Below are positions 45,751 to 55,435 of a stretch of 64,000 bases of DNA, one piece after another. Source of the stretch: Kangsaoukella pontilimi (GTDB lineage: Bacteria; Pseudomonadota; Alphaproteobacteria; Rhodobacterales; Rhodobacteraceae); assembly GCF_009830125.1 (NCBI RefSeq), contig NZ_WUPT01000001.1, positions 930,001 through 994,000 of the forward strand, written 5' to 3'. The notes below the pieces were generated by a model. The model did no database searches. It was given only the letters and a program-made list of their open reading frames with translations, and was not told the origin of the DNA. Position 1 is the first letter of the stretch; each line of letters starts with the position of its first letter. The position numbers and the translations under genes are program-made.

Positions 45751-46414
45751 TCCGCGTCCCCCCGTTCCGGTTCAGCGCATAGACCACGGTCAGCACAAGG
45801 AACGAGAACACCAGAAGCCCCGCCGACAGCACATGCGCTGTCGCATAGTCCAGCGTCTCGACGGCGGTGAAGATCTCGATGGAGATCACCCGAGTCCGGC
45901 CCGGAATATTGCCGCCCACCATGAGGATGACGCCGAATTCGCCGATGGTGTGGGCGAATGTCAGGACGGCGGCCGTCAGAAACCCCCGCCGCGCTAGCGG
46001 CATCGTGATCGAGAAGAACGCGTCCCGCGAGGTGGCCCCAAGCGTCCGCGCCGTGTCGATCGTGGTCTGCGGCACCGCCATAAATGCCGTCTGAAGCGGC
46101 TGCACCGCGAAGGGCAGCGAATAAAAAAGCGACGCAATGACGAGGCCCGTAAAAGAGAAGGTCAGCGTCTCGCCCGTGGCGCTCAGCCAGAGCGCGCCCA
46201 AGGGGCTGTCCGGGCTCATCAGGATCAGAAGGTAAAAGCCCAGCACCGTCGGCGGCAGCACCAGCGGCAGCGACGTCACCGCTTCCAGAAGCGGGCGGAT
46301 GCGTGCGCGGGTCCGCGCCAGCCACCACGCGAAGGGGATCGCGAAAGCCATCAGGATGATGGTGGTGATCGCCGCCAGTTGCAGCGTCAGGGATATGACG
46401 GGCCAGAGGCTCAT
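45743..46414 (-). CDS. modB: Molybdate ABC transporter permease
   Basis: 223-residue permease with five to six spans. LPLVLPPTVLGFYLLILMSP and AVPQTTIDTARTLGATSRDAF (EAA-type loop) and FAHTIGEFGVILMVGGNIPG are classic ModB motifs. It receives molybdate from ModA. Start overlaps the modA stop by 4 bases. Confidence 0.95.
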   Translation of the reverse strand: MSLWPVISLTLQLAAITTIILMAFAIPFAWWLARTRARIRPLLEAVTSLPLVLPPTVLGFYLLILMSPDSPLGALWLSATGETLTFSFTGLVIASLFYSLPFAVQPLQTAFMAVPQTTIDTARTLGATSRDAFFSITMPLARRGFLTAAVLTFAHTIGEFGVILMVGGNIPGRTRVISIEIFTAVETLDYATAHVLSAGLLVFSFLVLTVVYALNRNGGTRIG

Positions 46415-47148
46415 TCCGGCAGATCAAAGCCCGAAGCCGCGATGATCTCGGCTGCCGCGTCGCTCCCGAGGAACGCCCAGAACGCCGCCGCCGTCGCGTT
46501 CTCTGACGCCCGCGCCAGAAGCGTCCCATCCTGCCGGATCTCGGGATAGAGTCCCGTCAGGTCCAGCACATGGGGCGGGTCGAGCCGCTCCAGAAGCGAC
46601 GCCGCGACAAAGGCGAAATCGGCATTCCCGGTGCGAAAGACGGTGGCCGCCTGCCCCACATTGCCCACGAGGATCGGCTGGAAGGTGGCCGTATCCATGC
46701 CCAGCCCCTCCATCGCCGCCGTCGCCGCCAGCCCATAGGGTGCCACCAGCGGATCGGCCAGCGCCACATTCGCACCTGTCACCATCTCCGCCGCAGCCTC
46801 CCGCGTCACTGCCTCCCGGCTGACCAGGACCAGCCGCCCGAGCGCATAGGGCCGCACATCCGCCGTCAGCCCCCGCGCCGCCAGCTCAGCGGGCCGCGCG
46901 TCATCGGCAGCCAGAAAGATGTCGAAGGGCGCGCCGGAGACGATCTGGGCAAAGATCTGCCCGGTCGAGCCATGGGTCAGCACGACCGCGTCATCCGTCT
47001 CGGTCTCGAAGGCTTCGGCCAGCAATTCCGCCGCCGGCAGAAAGTTCGACGCGACCGCAATCGTGACCTCGCCCGCCCGCACCGTCGCCGGGGTCAGGGC
47101 CGTCAGGACCGCGACCGCGAAAGCCGCCAGAATTCCGAATGTTCTCAT
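46411..47148 (-). CDS. modA: Molybdate-binding periplasmic protein
   Basis: 245 residues. Signal peptide RTFGILAAFAVAVLTALTPA, then VTIAVASNFLPAAELLAEAF, VLTHGSTGQIFAQIVSGAPFD and FLAADDARPAELAARG, the molybdate-binding core. The ATG at 47148 starts the signal peptide; longer in-frame starts were rejected. First gene of the mod operon, divergent from the UbiG-like gene with a 97-base gap. Confidence 0.94.
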   Translation of the reverse strand: MRTFGILAAFAVAVLTALTPATVRAGEVTIAVASNFLPAAELLAEAFETETDDAVVLTHGSTGQIFAQIVSGAPFDIFLAADDARPAELAARGLTADVRPYALGRLVLVSREAVTREAAAEMVTGANVALADPLVAPYGLAATAAMEGLGMDTATFQPILVGNVGQAATVFRTGNADFAFVAASLLERLDPPHVLDLTGLYPEIRQDGTLLARASENATAAAFWAFLGSDAAAEIIAASGFDLPE

Positions 47149-47245
47149 GGCTCTTTCAGGCCATGACCGGGCGGGATTTGCAAGTCTTCGCCGACGCGGC
47201 AAATGGGCTCTTTACGCGCGCGAGCGGGCCTCTACGTCAATACCC

Positions 47246-47974
47246 ATGCAGGATACCCGTGGAGCAGCCGCACAGCGGCGGAACGACCTTACGATTTACG
47301 ACGACGTGGCCGCCGACTGGTGGAGCGACCACGTCCCATGGCTCAGAACGCTTCGGAACATGGTTCCGGGGCGCCTCAAATGGTTCGACCGGCATATCGA
47401 CTGGGCCGGCAAACGCGTGCTCGATCTCGGCTGCGCCGGCGGCTTCATGGCCGAGGAACTGGCCCGCCGGGGCGCCTTCGTCACCGGCATCGACCCCGCC
47501 GCCCAGGCCATCGCCGCCGCCCGCACCCATGCGCAGGACGAGCGTCTCGATATCCGCTACGATGTCGGCGTGGGCGAGGCGCTGCCTTATGACGATGGCG
47601 CCTTCGACGCGGTGGTCTGCGTGGACGTGCTTGAACATGTCTCGGACCTGCAGAAGGTCATCGATGAAGTGTATCGCGTCCTGACACCGGGCGGCGCGTT
47701 CCTTTTCGACACGATCAACCGCAACCCGGTCTCGCGGCTGGCTGTGGTGACGGTGGCCGAGAATGTGCTCGGCCTGCTGCCCAAGGGCACCCACGATCCC
47801 GACATGTTCATCCGCCCCGACGAGCTGCGTCAGGCTCTGAAGACCGCCGGCTTTGAGATCGGCCGCTTCACCGGTCTCGGGCCGCGCGGCCTGACCCGGA
47901 AGGGCGATTTCACCTTCGGACCCCTACCGCTTCAGACGGTGATCTACATGGGGATGGCCACGCGGCCGGAGTGA
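47246..47974 (+). CDS. UbiG-like SAM-dependent methyltransferase
   Basis: 242-residue class I methyltransferase. Motif I VLDLGCAGGFMAEELARRG, then GEALPYDDGAFDAVVCVDVLEHV and VLTPGGAFLFDTINRNP. The pattern and length resemble UbiG, which does the O-methylations in ubiquinone synthesis, so that name is likely; a different quinone-pathway or small-molecule methyltransferase is possible. The ATG at 47246 is chosen although its ribosome site is weak. Confidence 0.82.
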   Translation: MQDTRGAAAQRRNDLTIYDDVAADWWSDHVPWLRTLRNMVPGRLKWFDRHIDWAGKRVLDLGCAGGFMAEELARRGAFVTGIDPAAQAIAAARTHAQDERLDIRYDVGVGEALPYDDGAFDAVVCVDVLEHVSDLQKVIDEVYRVLTPGGAFLFDTINRNPVSRLAVVTVAENVLGLLPKGTHDPDMFIRPDELRQALKTAGFEIGRFTGLGPRGLTRKGDFTFGPLPLQTVIYMGMATRPE

Positions 47975-48117
47975 TCTGTGCCGGATGGCAGACGTCGGAA
48001 GCCGCGCGAGCGGCTCTTCTGCGCGCCCTCCGATTTTCGATCAAATTATCAGAAAATTTGCCCAAAACTTAAAATCGGCACAGGCTGGAGGTACGAAACT
48101 AAGGGAGGGGAATAGCA

Positions 48118-48450
48118 ATGGCGATTTTCGACACGCTGAACGCAGCCATCAAAAACCGGGACGCGGATGCTTACACGGACCTCTACAGCGACGACGCCGT
48201 ATTCGTGCGGCACCAGACCGGCACCGAAATGCAGAAACCGGAATTCGACGCCCTGATACGCCGCATGATGGCATCAGACGAGACGGATATGGGCGACCGC
48301 CGCTGCATTTACGAGAATGACGACATTCTGGTTATGCACTCGATCAACGACTATCCGGACGGCACCCGCGAGGCGGTGCTGATGTCGTGCCTCAAATCCG
48401 ATGGAAAGATCAAACGGGTCGAGACCGGAGCGACACCGCTTAGCCGATAG
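48118..48450 (+). CDS. SnoaL/NTF2-like small protein
   Basis: 110 residues with the alpha+beta barrel pattern of SnoaL-like/DUF4440 proteins (AIKNRDADAYTDLYSDDAVFVRH near the N-terminus, then DDILVMHSINDYPDGTREAVLM). Such proteins often act in metabolite or stress handling; function unknown here. The ribosome site AAGGGAGGGGAA is strong and the upstream 60 bases are AT-rich, suggesting its own promoter. Confidence 0.8.
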   Translation: MAIFDTLNAAIKNRDADAYTDLYSDDAVFVRHQTGTEMQKPEFDALIRRMMASDETDMGDRRCIYENDDILVMHSINDYPDGTREAVLMSCLKSDGKIKRVETGATPLSR

Positions 48451-48471
48451 GCTGTGAAGAACGTATAAGAG

Positions 48472-48557
48472 TGGTGCCCGAGGTCGGACTCGAACCGACA
48501 CGATATTGCTACCGGCGGATTTTGAATCCGCTGCGTCTACCATTCCGCCACTCGGGC
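48472..48557 (-). tRNA. tRNA-Leu(CAA)
   Basis: Reads on the minus strand with acceptor stem GCCCGAG and CTCGGGC, a D-arm GGCGGAATGGTAGACGC, anticodon stem GCGGA/TCCGC around loop TTCAAAA (anticodon CAA), a long variable arm CGGTAGCAATATCG, a T-arm GTCGGTTCGAGTCCGAC and an encoded ACCA end. Decodes UUG leucine codons. Confidence 0.95.
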
Positions 48558-48600
48558 GCACCACGGCTGTCTTAGCGCGGGCCAGCGCCCGCGTGAAGCC

Positions 48601-49446
48601 TCAAAGTCGGTTCGCGCTGAACGTATCGCAGGCGCGCACATCGCCCTCGTTGTAACCCGTCGCGAACCAGCGCTGGCGCTGTTCCGACGTTCCATGGGTG
48701 AAGGTGTGGGGCTGCGGCACCCGTCCGGCATTCCGCTGGAGCGTGTCGTCTCCGATCTGCTTGGCCGCGTTCAGCGCCTCGTCAAGATCGCCCGGCTCCA
48801 GCGAGCCGAACCGGGCCTCGGCGGCGCGCGCCCAGATGCCGGAATAGCAATCCGCCTGCAGCTCGATCCGGACCGAGATAGCGTTCGCACGCTCTTCGCT
48901 CGACTGGGCGCGGATCTGGTTGGCCTGACCGAGGATGCCCAGCTCGTTCTGCACGTGATGGGCGACCTCATGCGCCACGACATAGGCCGCGGCAAAGTCG
49001 CCGCCCGCGCCCATGCGCCGCTCCATCTGCGTGAAGAAGGCGGTGTCGAGGTAAATCTTCCGGTCCGCCGGGCAATAGAACGGCCCCGTCGCCCCCGACG
49101 CACCGCCGCAGGGTGACTGCGTCACGCCCTTGTACAGGACCAGCGTGGCGGGGCGGTACGCTTCGCCCACCTGGCGGCGGAAAATGTCGGCCCAGACCTC
49201 TTCTGTATCGGCCAGCGTGACTGACACGAACTGGCCCGCGCGCTCATCCGCCTCGGTGATCTCGGCGGGCTGCGACTCCTGCGTGCCCACACCCGTGGCC
49301 TGCAAAAGAGGTGTCACATCGATCCCGAAGAAATAGCCGATGCCCAAAACGATCAGCACGCCGAATATCGACAACCCGCCGCCCACGCCGCCCATGCTCC
49401 GGCGATCCTCGATATTCCGGCTTCCGCGCCTGCCCCGCCATTTCAT
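48601..49446 (-). CDS. Neutral zinc metallopeptidase (YpfJ type)
   Basis: 281 residues of the putative neutral zinc metallopeptidase family. An N-terminal span (GGVGGGLSIFGVLIVLGIGY) anchors it, and the active site is HEVAHHV (HExxH, about residue 160). The C-terminal RVPQPHTFTHGTSEQRQRWF is also conserved. The start at 49446 is set by AGGAGGG; a longer start is possible. Substrate unknown. Confidence 0.9.
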   Translation of the reverse strand: MKWRGRRGSRNIEDRRSMGGVGGGLSIFGVLIVLGIGYFFGIDVTPLLQATGVGTQESQPAEITEADERAGQFVSVTLADTEEVWADIFRRQVGEAYRPATLVLYKGVTQSPCGGASGATGPFYCPADRKIYLDTAFFTQMERRMGAGGDFAAAYVVAHEVAHHVQNELGILGQANQIRAQSSEERANAISVRIELQADCYSGIWARAAEARFGSLEPGDLDEALNAAKQIGDDTLQRNAGRVPQPHTFTHGTSEQRQRWFATGYNEGDVRACDTFSANRL

Positions 49447-49547
49447 TGTGACCCTCCTACCAATCCCGGCCAAGAATACAGCCGAGGTGCTTGACGTAAA
49501 AGCCGCAGCGTGACCATTGAGTTCCGAAGCAAAATCCCACGGGCAGC

Positions 49548-50126
49548 ATGATCCGCAAACTCTATGACTGGACGATCTCGATGGCCGCGCATCCGCGCGC
49601 CCTCTGGGTGCTGGCTTTCGTGTCCTTCATCGAAAGCTCGGTCTTTCCAATTCCGCCCGATATCCTGATGATCCCGATGATCGTCGCGCGGCCCTCTCGC
49701 GCCTTCCTGATCGCTTTCGTCTGCATGGCCGCCTCGGTGGTGGGTGGCGTCGCGGGCTACCTGATCGGGATGTTCGTGTTCGAGGCGATCGGCCAGCCGG
49801 TCCTTGAATTCTACGGCAAGGCCGACAGCGTGGCCGAGTTCAACGCCCGCTTCAACGAATGGGGCGCGTGGGCGGTGCTGGTGGCGGGCATTACGCCCTT
49901 CCCCTACAAGGTCATCACGATCATGTCGGGCTGGACGGGCCTCAATATCGGGGTCTTCATCGTCTCGTCGATCATCGCGCGGGGCTTCCGGTTCTTCGTT
50001 CTCGCCGCGCTCCTCTGGAAATTCGGCGCGCCGATCCGCACATTCATCGAGAAATACCTCGGACTGCTGTTCACGCTGTTCGTCGTTCTTCTCTTCGGCG
50101 GCTTCTACGCTCTCAGGTACCTATGA
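49548..50126 (+). CDS. DedA/VTT-domain membrane protein (YqaA type)
   Basis: 192 residues, with about four to five spans. ALWVLAFVSFIESSVFPIPP and GITPFPYKVITIMSGWTGL carry the VTT/DedA core (re-entrant loops and the conserved G(x)TPxP). DedA relatives help move lipids or the undecaprenyl carrier across the membrane. Its stop overlaps the dsbB start (ATGA), so the two are coupled. Confidence 0.88.
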   Translation: MIRKLYDWTISMAAHPRALWVLAFVSFIESSVFPIPPDILMIPMIVARPSRAFLIAFVCMAASVVGGVAGYLIGMFVFEAIGQPVLEFYGKADSVAEFNARFNEWGAWAVLVAGITPFPYKVITIMSGWTGLNIGVFIVSSIIARGFRFFVLAALLWKFGAPIRTFIEKYLGLLFTLFVVLLFGGFYALRYL

Positions 50127-50605
50127 CGCTGACACGCAAAAACACGATGCTTCTGGCCGCAGGCGGCTCTCTGGCTCTGCTTCTCGGGGCGTTCTTCTTT
50201 CAGGCCATCGGCTACGCGCCCTGCAAGCTCTGCATCTGGCAGCGCTGGCCCCACGGCGCCGCCATCGCGGTGGGCGCGATCGTGCTTCTGACCGCGCCCC
50301 TCGTCCTCTGGGCGCTCGCGGGCGCGCTCTCGGCGGCCACCTCCGGCGGGATCGGCATCTATCACACCGGTGTCGAACGCGGCTGGTGGGAAGGCCCGTC
50401 CACCTGCACCGGCGGCGGTAACGCACTGGGCGGCATGTCCGGCGCTGACCTGCTGTCGCTCGACGTACCTGTCGACATCGTCATGTGCGACGAGGTCGCC
50501 TGGGCCTTCCTTGGCCTCAGCATGGCAAGCTGGAACGCGCTCGCCTCCTTTGCGCTCGCCGCGCTCTGGCTATGGGCGCTCGGGCGGCCCGGGCGGGCCG
50601 CCTGA
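50123..50605 (+). CDS. dsbB: Disulfide bond formation protein B
   Basis: 160-residue quinone-linked membrane thiol oxidase that reoxidises DsbA. The first redox pair is the CKLC motif in APCKLCIWQRWPHG, and a second pair is formed by CTGGG and MCDEVAW cysteines in the periplasmic loop. Four spans. Coupled to dedA-like gene by a 4-base ATGA overlap. Confidence 0.9.
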   Translation: MTLTRKNTMLLAAGGSLALLLGAFFFQAIGYAPCKLCIWQRWPHGAAIAVGAIVLLTAPLVLWALAGALSAATSGGIGIYHTGVERGWWEGPSTCTGGGNALGGMSGADLLSLDVPVDIVMCDEVAWAFLGLSMASWNALASFALAALWLWALGRPGRAA

Positions 50606-50611
50606 CCGGCC

Positions 50612-50881
50612 TCAGTGAAGGGCGATCTCGCCCGTCACGTTCCGCCACTCTCCCGGCGACAATTCCCGGCGATGCACGAACCGGACCGAGTGCAGCGGCC
50701 CCTCGATCTTGTCCTGCCAGAATTCGATGAACTTGAAGAGCCGCGGATGATCCGGGGCGATGTCGTAGTCCTGCCAGACGAATGTGTTCAGGACGTTCCT
50801 GTAATCGGGCATCCGGTAGAAAATCTCCGCCGTGGTCAGCCCGTATCCCTTCAGAAGAAGTTCGGTCTCACTTGTGCTCAT
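50612..50881 (-). CDS. usg: Usg family protein
   Basis: 89 residues. The sequence FYRMPDYRNVLNTFVWQDYD and FKFIEFWQDKIEGPLHSVR is diagnostic for the alphaproteobacterial Usg family, named for a position near trp genes but without a clear function. The ATG at 50881 is chosen over a GTG two codons upstream. Convergent with dsbB, 6 bases between stops. Confidence 0.9.
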   Translation of the reverse strand: MSTSETELLLKGYGLTTAEIFYRMPDYRNVLNTFVWQDYDIAPDHPRLFKFIEFWQDKIEGPLHSVRFVHRRELSPGEWRNVTGEIALH

Positions 50882-50996
50882 CGTCACCTCGTAAACTGCT
50901 CACAAGCCGAGTGACGCATGACTTCGGATTCTTTTCAACAAAAACAGTGTGTTGTCAGTCCGCCTCCGTGGCTGCCAGCCAAAGGCGACTTGGGCG

Positions 50997-51026
50997 TTGC
51001 ACCTATCTCTAGTGGTCTGATAGACT
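50997..51026 (+). promoter_or_regulatory. Predicted gyrA promoter
   Basis: TTGCAC (50997-51002) and TAGACT (51021-51026), 18-base spacer, about 45 bases before the gyrA GTG. Confidence 0.5.
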
Positions 51027-51070
51027 GCTTAAGACAAGATTTAGCGGCCCGATGAAAAAGCGAGCAATTC

Positions 51071-53809
51071 GTGACCGATACGCCAGAACCCCCTGAAAAC
51101 GTGGATGAAAACGGCCCCGAGACGCCCCGTTACGACGGGCCGCAGATCTCGATCGAAGACGAGATGCGCACGTCCTATCTGGACTATGCCATGTCGGTCA
51201 TCGTCAGCCGCGCGATCCCCGATCTGCGCGACGGTCTGAAGCCGGTGCACCGCCGCATCCTCTATGCGATGCACGAGTCCGGCAACAGCTACGACAAACC
51301 CTACCGCAAGTCGGCCCGGCCCGTGGGCGACACGATGGGGAAATACCACCCTCACGGCGACAGCGCGATCTATGACGCGCTGGTGCGGATGGCGCAGCCT
51401 TTCTCGATGTCCCTGCCGCTTCTCGATGGTCAGGGCAATTTCGGCTCGATGGACGGCGATAACCCGGCGGCCATGCGCTATACCGAAGTGCGCATGGACA
51501 AGCCCGCCGCCTTCCTTCTGGCGGATATCGACAAGGATACGGTCGACTTTCAGGACAACTACGACGGCAAGGACCGCGAACCCTCCGTCCTGCCCGCGCG
51601 CTTTCCCAACATGCTTGTCAACGGCGCGGGCGGCATCGCCGTCGGCATGGCCACCAACATCCCGCCCCACAACCTGGGCGAGGTCGTCGACGCAACGCTG
51701 GCGCTGATCGAGAACCCGGACCTCTCGTCCGAAGCTCTGATGGAGCATGTGCCCGCCCCCGATTTCCCCACGGGCGGCATCATCCTGGGCCGCTCGGGTG
51801 CACGGAAGGCGTATATGGAGGGGCGCGGCAGCGTCATCATCCGCGCCAAGACCCATATCGAGGAAATCCGCAAGGACCGCTACGCCATCGTCATCGACGA
51901 GATCCCCTATCAGGTGAACAAGGCCTCCATGGTCGAGCGCATCGCCGATCTCGTCCGCGAGAAGAAGGTCGAGGGCATCAGCGGCATTCAGGACGAGTCC
52001 GACCGCGTCGGCGTCCGCGTCGTGATCGAACTCAAGCGCGACGCGACCCCGGACGTGGTTCTGAACCAGCTCTTCCGCTTCAGCCAGATGCAGACGTCCT
52101 TCGGCTGCAACATGCTGGCGCTCAATGGCGGCCGGCCCGAGACGCTGACGCTCCGCGATTTCCTGACCTACTTCATCGGCTTCCGGGAAGAGGTCGTCGC
52201 GCGCCGCACGGCCTATGAGCTTCGCAAGGCCCGCGAACGCAGCCACATCCTCTGCGGTCTGGCCGTCGCCGTCTCGAACGTGGACGAGGTCGTGGCGACG
52301 ATCCGCGCCTCCGCCGACGCCGCCGAAGCGCGCCAGAAACTGATGGAGCGCCGCTGGCCCGCCGCCGATATCGCGGATTACATCCGCCTGATCGACGACC
52401 CGACCCACACGATGAACGATGACGGGACCTATAACCTGTCTGAAACACAGGCCCGCGCGATCCTCGAACTCCGCCTTCAGCGCCTGACCCAGATCGGCGT
52501 CAAAGAGGTCACCGACGAACTCGAAGAGCTCGCTGCCAAGATCAAGGATTACCTCGACATCCTGTCCTCGCGCGAGCGGATCATGTCGATCATCTCGGAC
52601 GAGCTGACCGAGGTGCGCGAGCAATTCGCCGTCCCCCGCCGCACCGAGATCGTCGACTGGTCGGGCGACATGGAAGACGAGGACCTGATCGAGCGTGAGG
52701 ACATGGTCGTGACCGTCACCCAGTCCGGCTATATCAAGCGCACGCCGCTAGCCGATTTCCGCGCCCAGAAGCGCGGGGGCAAGGGCCTGTCGGGTGGCGA
52801 ACTCAAGGAAGACGATGTCGTCACCACGCTCTTCGTGGCGAACACCCATACGCAGCTTCTGTTCTTCACCACCGACGGGATGGCCTACAAGCTCAAGACA
52901 TGGCGCCTGCCCCTCGGCGGGCGAACGTCGCGCGGCAAGGCCATCGTCAACATCCTGCCCATTCCGCAGGGCGTCTCCATCGCCGCCATGATGCCGGTCG
53001 ACAGGGACGAGGAAGACTGGGACCAGCTTCAGATCGTCTTCGCAACCTCCACCGGCGACGTGCGCCGCAACGCGCTCTCGGATTTCACCAACGTGAAATC
53101 CAACGGCAAGATCGCGATGAAACTGCCCGAGGGCGTCAGCCTCGTGAACGCGCGTATCGCGTCCGAGGATGATGACGTCATGCTCATCACCGCCAAGGGC
53201 CGCGCGATCCGCTTTCCAACCACCGCCGTCCGCATCTTCAAGGGCCGCGATTCGACCGGCGTGCGGGGCATCCGCCTCGCCAAGGGCGACGAGGTTGTCT
53301 CGGCCAGCGTCATCCGCCATTTCGAGGCGACGCCGGACGAGCGCGCCGCCTATCTCAAGATGCGCCGCGCCGTGGCGGGCGTCACCGAAGAGGCCGAGGC
53401 CAGCGACGACGAGGAAGTGACGGCCGACGTTGCCCTCCCGCAGGAGCGCTATGCCGAGATGTCGGCGGCCGAAGACCTGATCCTGACCATCACCGCCGAG
53501 GGCGCGGGCAAGCTCTCGTCCAGCCACGACTACCCTGTGCGCGGGCGCGGCGGTCAGGGCGTCCGTGCCATGGACGCCGCGATGCGGGGCGGCGACCTCG
53601 TCGCCTCCTTCCCGGTCGAGATGCAGGACCAGATCATGCTCGCAACCTCGACGGGTCAGTCGATCCGCGTGCCGGTGGATGGCATCTCCTTCCGCTCGCG
53701 CGGCGCGGGCGGGGTGCGGGTCTTCAACACCGCCAAGGGCGAGACCGTGGTCAGCGTGGCCTGGATCGCCGATAGCGACGAGGAAGACGGCGCCGAAGCC
53801 GAGACCTGA
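51071..53809 (+). CDS. gyrA: DNA gyrase subunit A
   Basis: 912-residue subunit that breaks and rejoins DNA to introduce negative supercoils with GyrB. The start is GTG at 51071. The N-domain has [20 protein letters not shown], the quinolone region [17 protein letters not shown] with wild-type Ser and Asp, and the catalytic Tyr in [10 protein letters not shown]. The C-terminal beta-pinwheel contains the QKRGGKG-type GyrA box ([14 protein letters not shown]). A nested hairpin follows the stop. Confidence 0.97.
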   Translation: MTDTPEPPENVDENGPETPRYDGPQISIEDEMRTSYLDYAMSVIVSRAIPDLRDGLKPVHRRILYAMHESGNSYDKPYRKSARPVGDTMGKYHPHGDSAIYDALVRMAQPFSMSLPLLDGQGNFGSMDGDNPAAMRYTEVRMDKPAAFLLADIDKDTVDFQDNYDGKDREPSVLPARFPNMLVNGAGGIAVGMATNIPPHNLGEVVDATLALIENPDLSSEALMEHVPAPDFPTGGIILGRSGARKAYMEGRGSVIIRAKTHIEEIRKDRYAIVIDEIPYQVNKASMVERIADLVREKKVEGISGIQDESDRVGVRVVIELKRDATPDVVLNQLFRFSQMQTSFGCNMLALNGGRPETLTLRDFLTYFIGFREEVVARRTAYELRKARERSHILCGLAVAVSNVDEVVATIRASADAAEARQKLMERRWPAADIADYIRLIDDPTHTMNDDGTYNLSETQARAILELRLQRLTQIGVKEVTDELEELAAKIKDYLDILSSRERIMSIISDELTEVREQFAVPRRTEIVDWSGDMEDEDLIEREDMVVTVTQSGYIKRTPLADFRAQKRGGKGLSGGELKEDDVVTTLFVANTHTQLLFFTTDGMAYKLKTWRLPLGGRTSRGKAIVNILPIPQGVSIAAMMPVDRDEEDWDQLQIVFATSTGDVRRNALSDFTNVKSNGKIAMKLPEGVSLVNARIASEDDDVMLITAKGRAIRFPTTAVRIFKGRDSTGVRGIRLAKGDEVVSASVIRHFEATPDERAAYLKMRRAVAGVTEEAEASDDEEVTADVALPQERYAEMSAAEDLILTITAEGAGKLSSSHDYPVRGRGGQGVRAMDAAMRGGDLVASFPVEMQDQIMLATSTGQSIRVPVDGISFRSRGAGGVRVFNTAKGETVVSVAWIADSDEEDGAEAET

Positions 53810-53812
53810 CAG

Positions 53813-53857
53813 AACGGGCGAAGACGTTAACCTTCGTTAACAACTTCGCCCGTTAAC
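53813..53857 (+). terminator. Nested hairpin after gyrA, possible terminator
   Basis: AACGGGCGAAG (53813-53823) pairs with CTTCGCCCGTT (53844-53854), an 11-bp stem; its loop holds a second 6-bp hairpin GTTAAC-CTTC-GTTAAC. There is no U-tract, so it may be a transcript-end processing or stability element. Three GTTAAC copies lie in 32 bases. Confidence 0.55.
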
Positions 53858-53941
53858 CAATTGTTAGGATTTACGTTTCTTTAACGCCCAACTTTTGCCA
53901 CATTTCCCTCGGGTGGAGCACTACCGACCGAGGGGGTCACG

Positions 53942-54694
53942 ATGAAAACCGCAATTCTAGCCGCCGTCATGGGCCTTGCCGCCGCGCCCGTGTTTGCCGA
54001 AAGCAGCCTTGGCATCGAAGGGGCGACGCTCTCTTTCGGCATGACCCAGGACGAAGCCGGCGATGCTCAGACCCAGGTCCGCGCCACCGTCGACGTCGCC
54101 GTGACGGGCGCGCATGGCCTGCAAGGCGATCTGGCCTTCGAGGATACCGCCCACGGCACCATCGGACGACTGACTGGCCATCTCTACATGGACCCGGTCG
54201 CGGGGCAGAAATACGGCCTGTTCCTCGCCATGTCCGATCTCGACGGGCGCTCGCTGACCTGGGGCGAACTGGGCGCCGAGGGGCAGCTCGAGATCTCTGA
54301 CACGCTCACAATAGAAGGCCGCACCGGCCTTGGCCGCGCCGACAGCGGCAGCCTGGATTACATCTTCGGCGGTGTCGCGCTGGCCGCTGCGCTCACCGAC
54401 AGCTTCGACGTGGAACTGTCTCTGGACGTTGCGGATTTCGACGAGGCCGCCTTTCGCGCCACCGCCGTGGATCTGGGCCTCCGCGCCAATTACAGCCGCG
54501 AAGGCAGCCCCTGGGGCGTCTATGCCGAACTGATCCATAGTGACCTGACGGGCCGCGATGGCGCGCCCGCCGAGACGCGGCTGGGTCTTGGCCTGACCAT
54601 GGCCTTCGGAAATGCGGGCGGCGTGTCGACCGACGGGCGCGCCTTCCGCGACCGCGATCCGGTGGCGGCGCTGATCCGGCGGGGGCTGCGCTGA
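53942..54694 (+). CDS. Secreted beta-rich envelope protein
   Basis: 250 residues. Signal peptide KTAILAAVMGLAAAPVFAE with a clear cleavage site. The rest alternates in short beta-strand-like segments (GIEGATLSFGMTQDEAG, LYMDPVAGQKYGLFLAMSDL, SFDVELSLDVADFDE), resembling an outer-membrane barrel or porin-like fold, but the C-terminus is not the usual aromatic end (it ends GLR). Unrecognised family. Preceded by an AT-rich region with repeated GTTAAC/TTAA elements. Confidence 0.75.
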   Translation: MKTAILAAVMGLAAAPVFAESSLGIEGATLSFGMTQDEAGDAQTQVRATVDVAVTGAHGLQGDLAFEDTAHGTIGRLTGHLYMDPVAGQKYGLFLAMSDLDGRSLTWGELGAEGQLEISDTLTIEGRTGLGRADSGSLDYIFGGVALAAALTDSFDVELSLDVADFDEAAFRATAVDLGLRANYSREGSPWGVYAELIHSDLTGRDGAPAETRLGLGLTMAFGNAGGVSTDGRAFRDRDPVAALIRRGLR

Positions 54695-54718
54695 CCGGCC
54701 GCTGCTGTGGGTGGGGGG

Positions 54719-54750
54719 AAGAAGGGCGGCGATGGGGCCGCCCTTCTTTT
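54719..54750 (+). terminator. Rho-independent terminator
   Basis: GAAGGGCGGC (54721-54730) pairs with GCCGCCCTTC (54737-54746), flanked by AA before and TTTT after. Follows the envelope-protein gene. Confidence 0.85.
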
Positions 54751-54910
54751 GCCATGCATAAGCCCAACCTTTTCCCCCATCCCTCCAAGCTCTGACCATC
54801 TTCGACCGCAAAACAATAGGTCGAAGCCGCGTTTATTGTTCAACGCACGAAGATCTTCGGTGTCGAGTTCTGACCGGGCACGTCAGCCCACATATGACCG
54901 GGAACACCTG

Positions 54911-55396
54911 ATGACGCCCCGCACGACCCGAGACGCCCGCACCCTTTTGTCAGGCCACAGCACCGTCCGGCTTCTGATCGTCTCCTGGTTCGTCGCGCTC
55001 GCGCTTCACCTGATTCCCGGCACCGACATGTCGGCCCTCCTCGACCCATTCCTGCCCTCTGCCGCTGCCGAAATGCTGACCAGCGCCGTGATACTGACCC
55101 TCTCCGCCATGATCGTGATTGGCTTGCAGCGCCGCGCCGCCGCGCTTCTTCTGGCGCTTCTGACCTTCTGGGCCAGCTATATCGGCATGATCTCGGCCCC
55201 AGTCCACGCGCTTGGCGCCTTCTGGCGCGACCTGGCCCTGATCGGCGCGCTGGTGATGACCTATGCCGACCGCGCGCCCGCAACTCACCCAGGCTCAGAC
55301 CAGTCGCCAACGACCCCGCGCGCAAAGACACCGCCGCAAGGGACCCGCCGGATCGACCCCGACCTCTTCCGCCAGGACCTTGCCCGCGTCCGCTGA
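54911..55396 (+). CDS. Hypothetical multi-span membrane protein
   Basis: 161 residues from the ATG at 54911. Four hydrophobic segments (LLIVSWFVALALHLIPG, AAAEMLTSAVILTLSAMIVI, AAALLLALLTFWASYIGMI, ALGAFWRDLALIGALVM) suggest a DoxX-like small membrane protein, though I cannot assign it firmly. The C-terminus is a soluble, Pro/Arg/Thr-rich tail. It ends 39 bases before trmFO on the same strand and could be cotranscribed. Longer starts extend through the preceding terminator and were rejected. Confidence 0.7.
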   Translation: MTPRTTRDARTLLSGHSTVRLLIVSWFVALALHLIPGTDMSALLDPFLPSAAAEMLTSAVILTLSAMIVIGLQRRAAALLLALLTFWASYIGMISAPVHALGAFWRDLALIGALVMTYADRAPATHPGSDQSPTTPRAKTPPQGTRRIDPDLFRQDLARVR

Positions 55397-55435
55397 CACT
55401 TCCAAAAGCGCCTTACACGCGCTACATCGCGGGCC

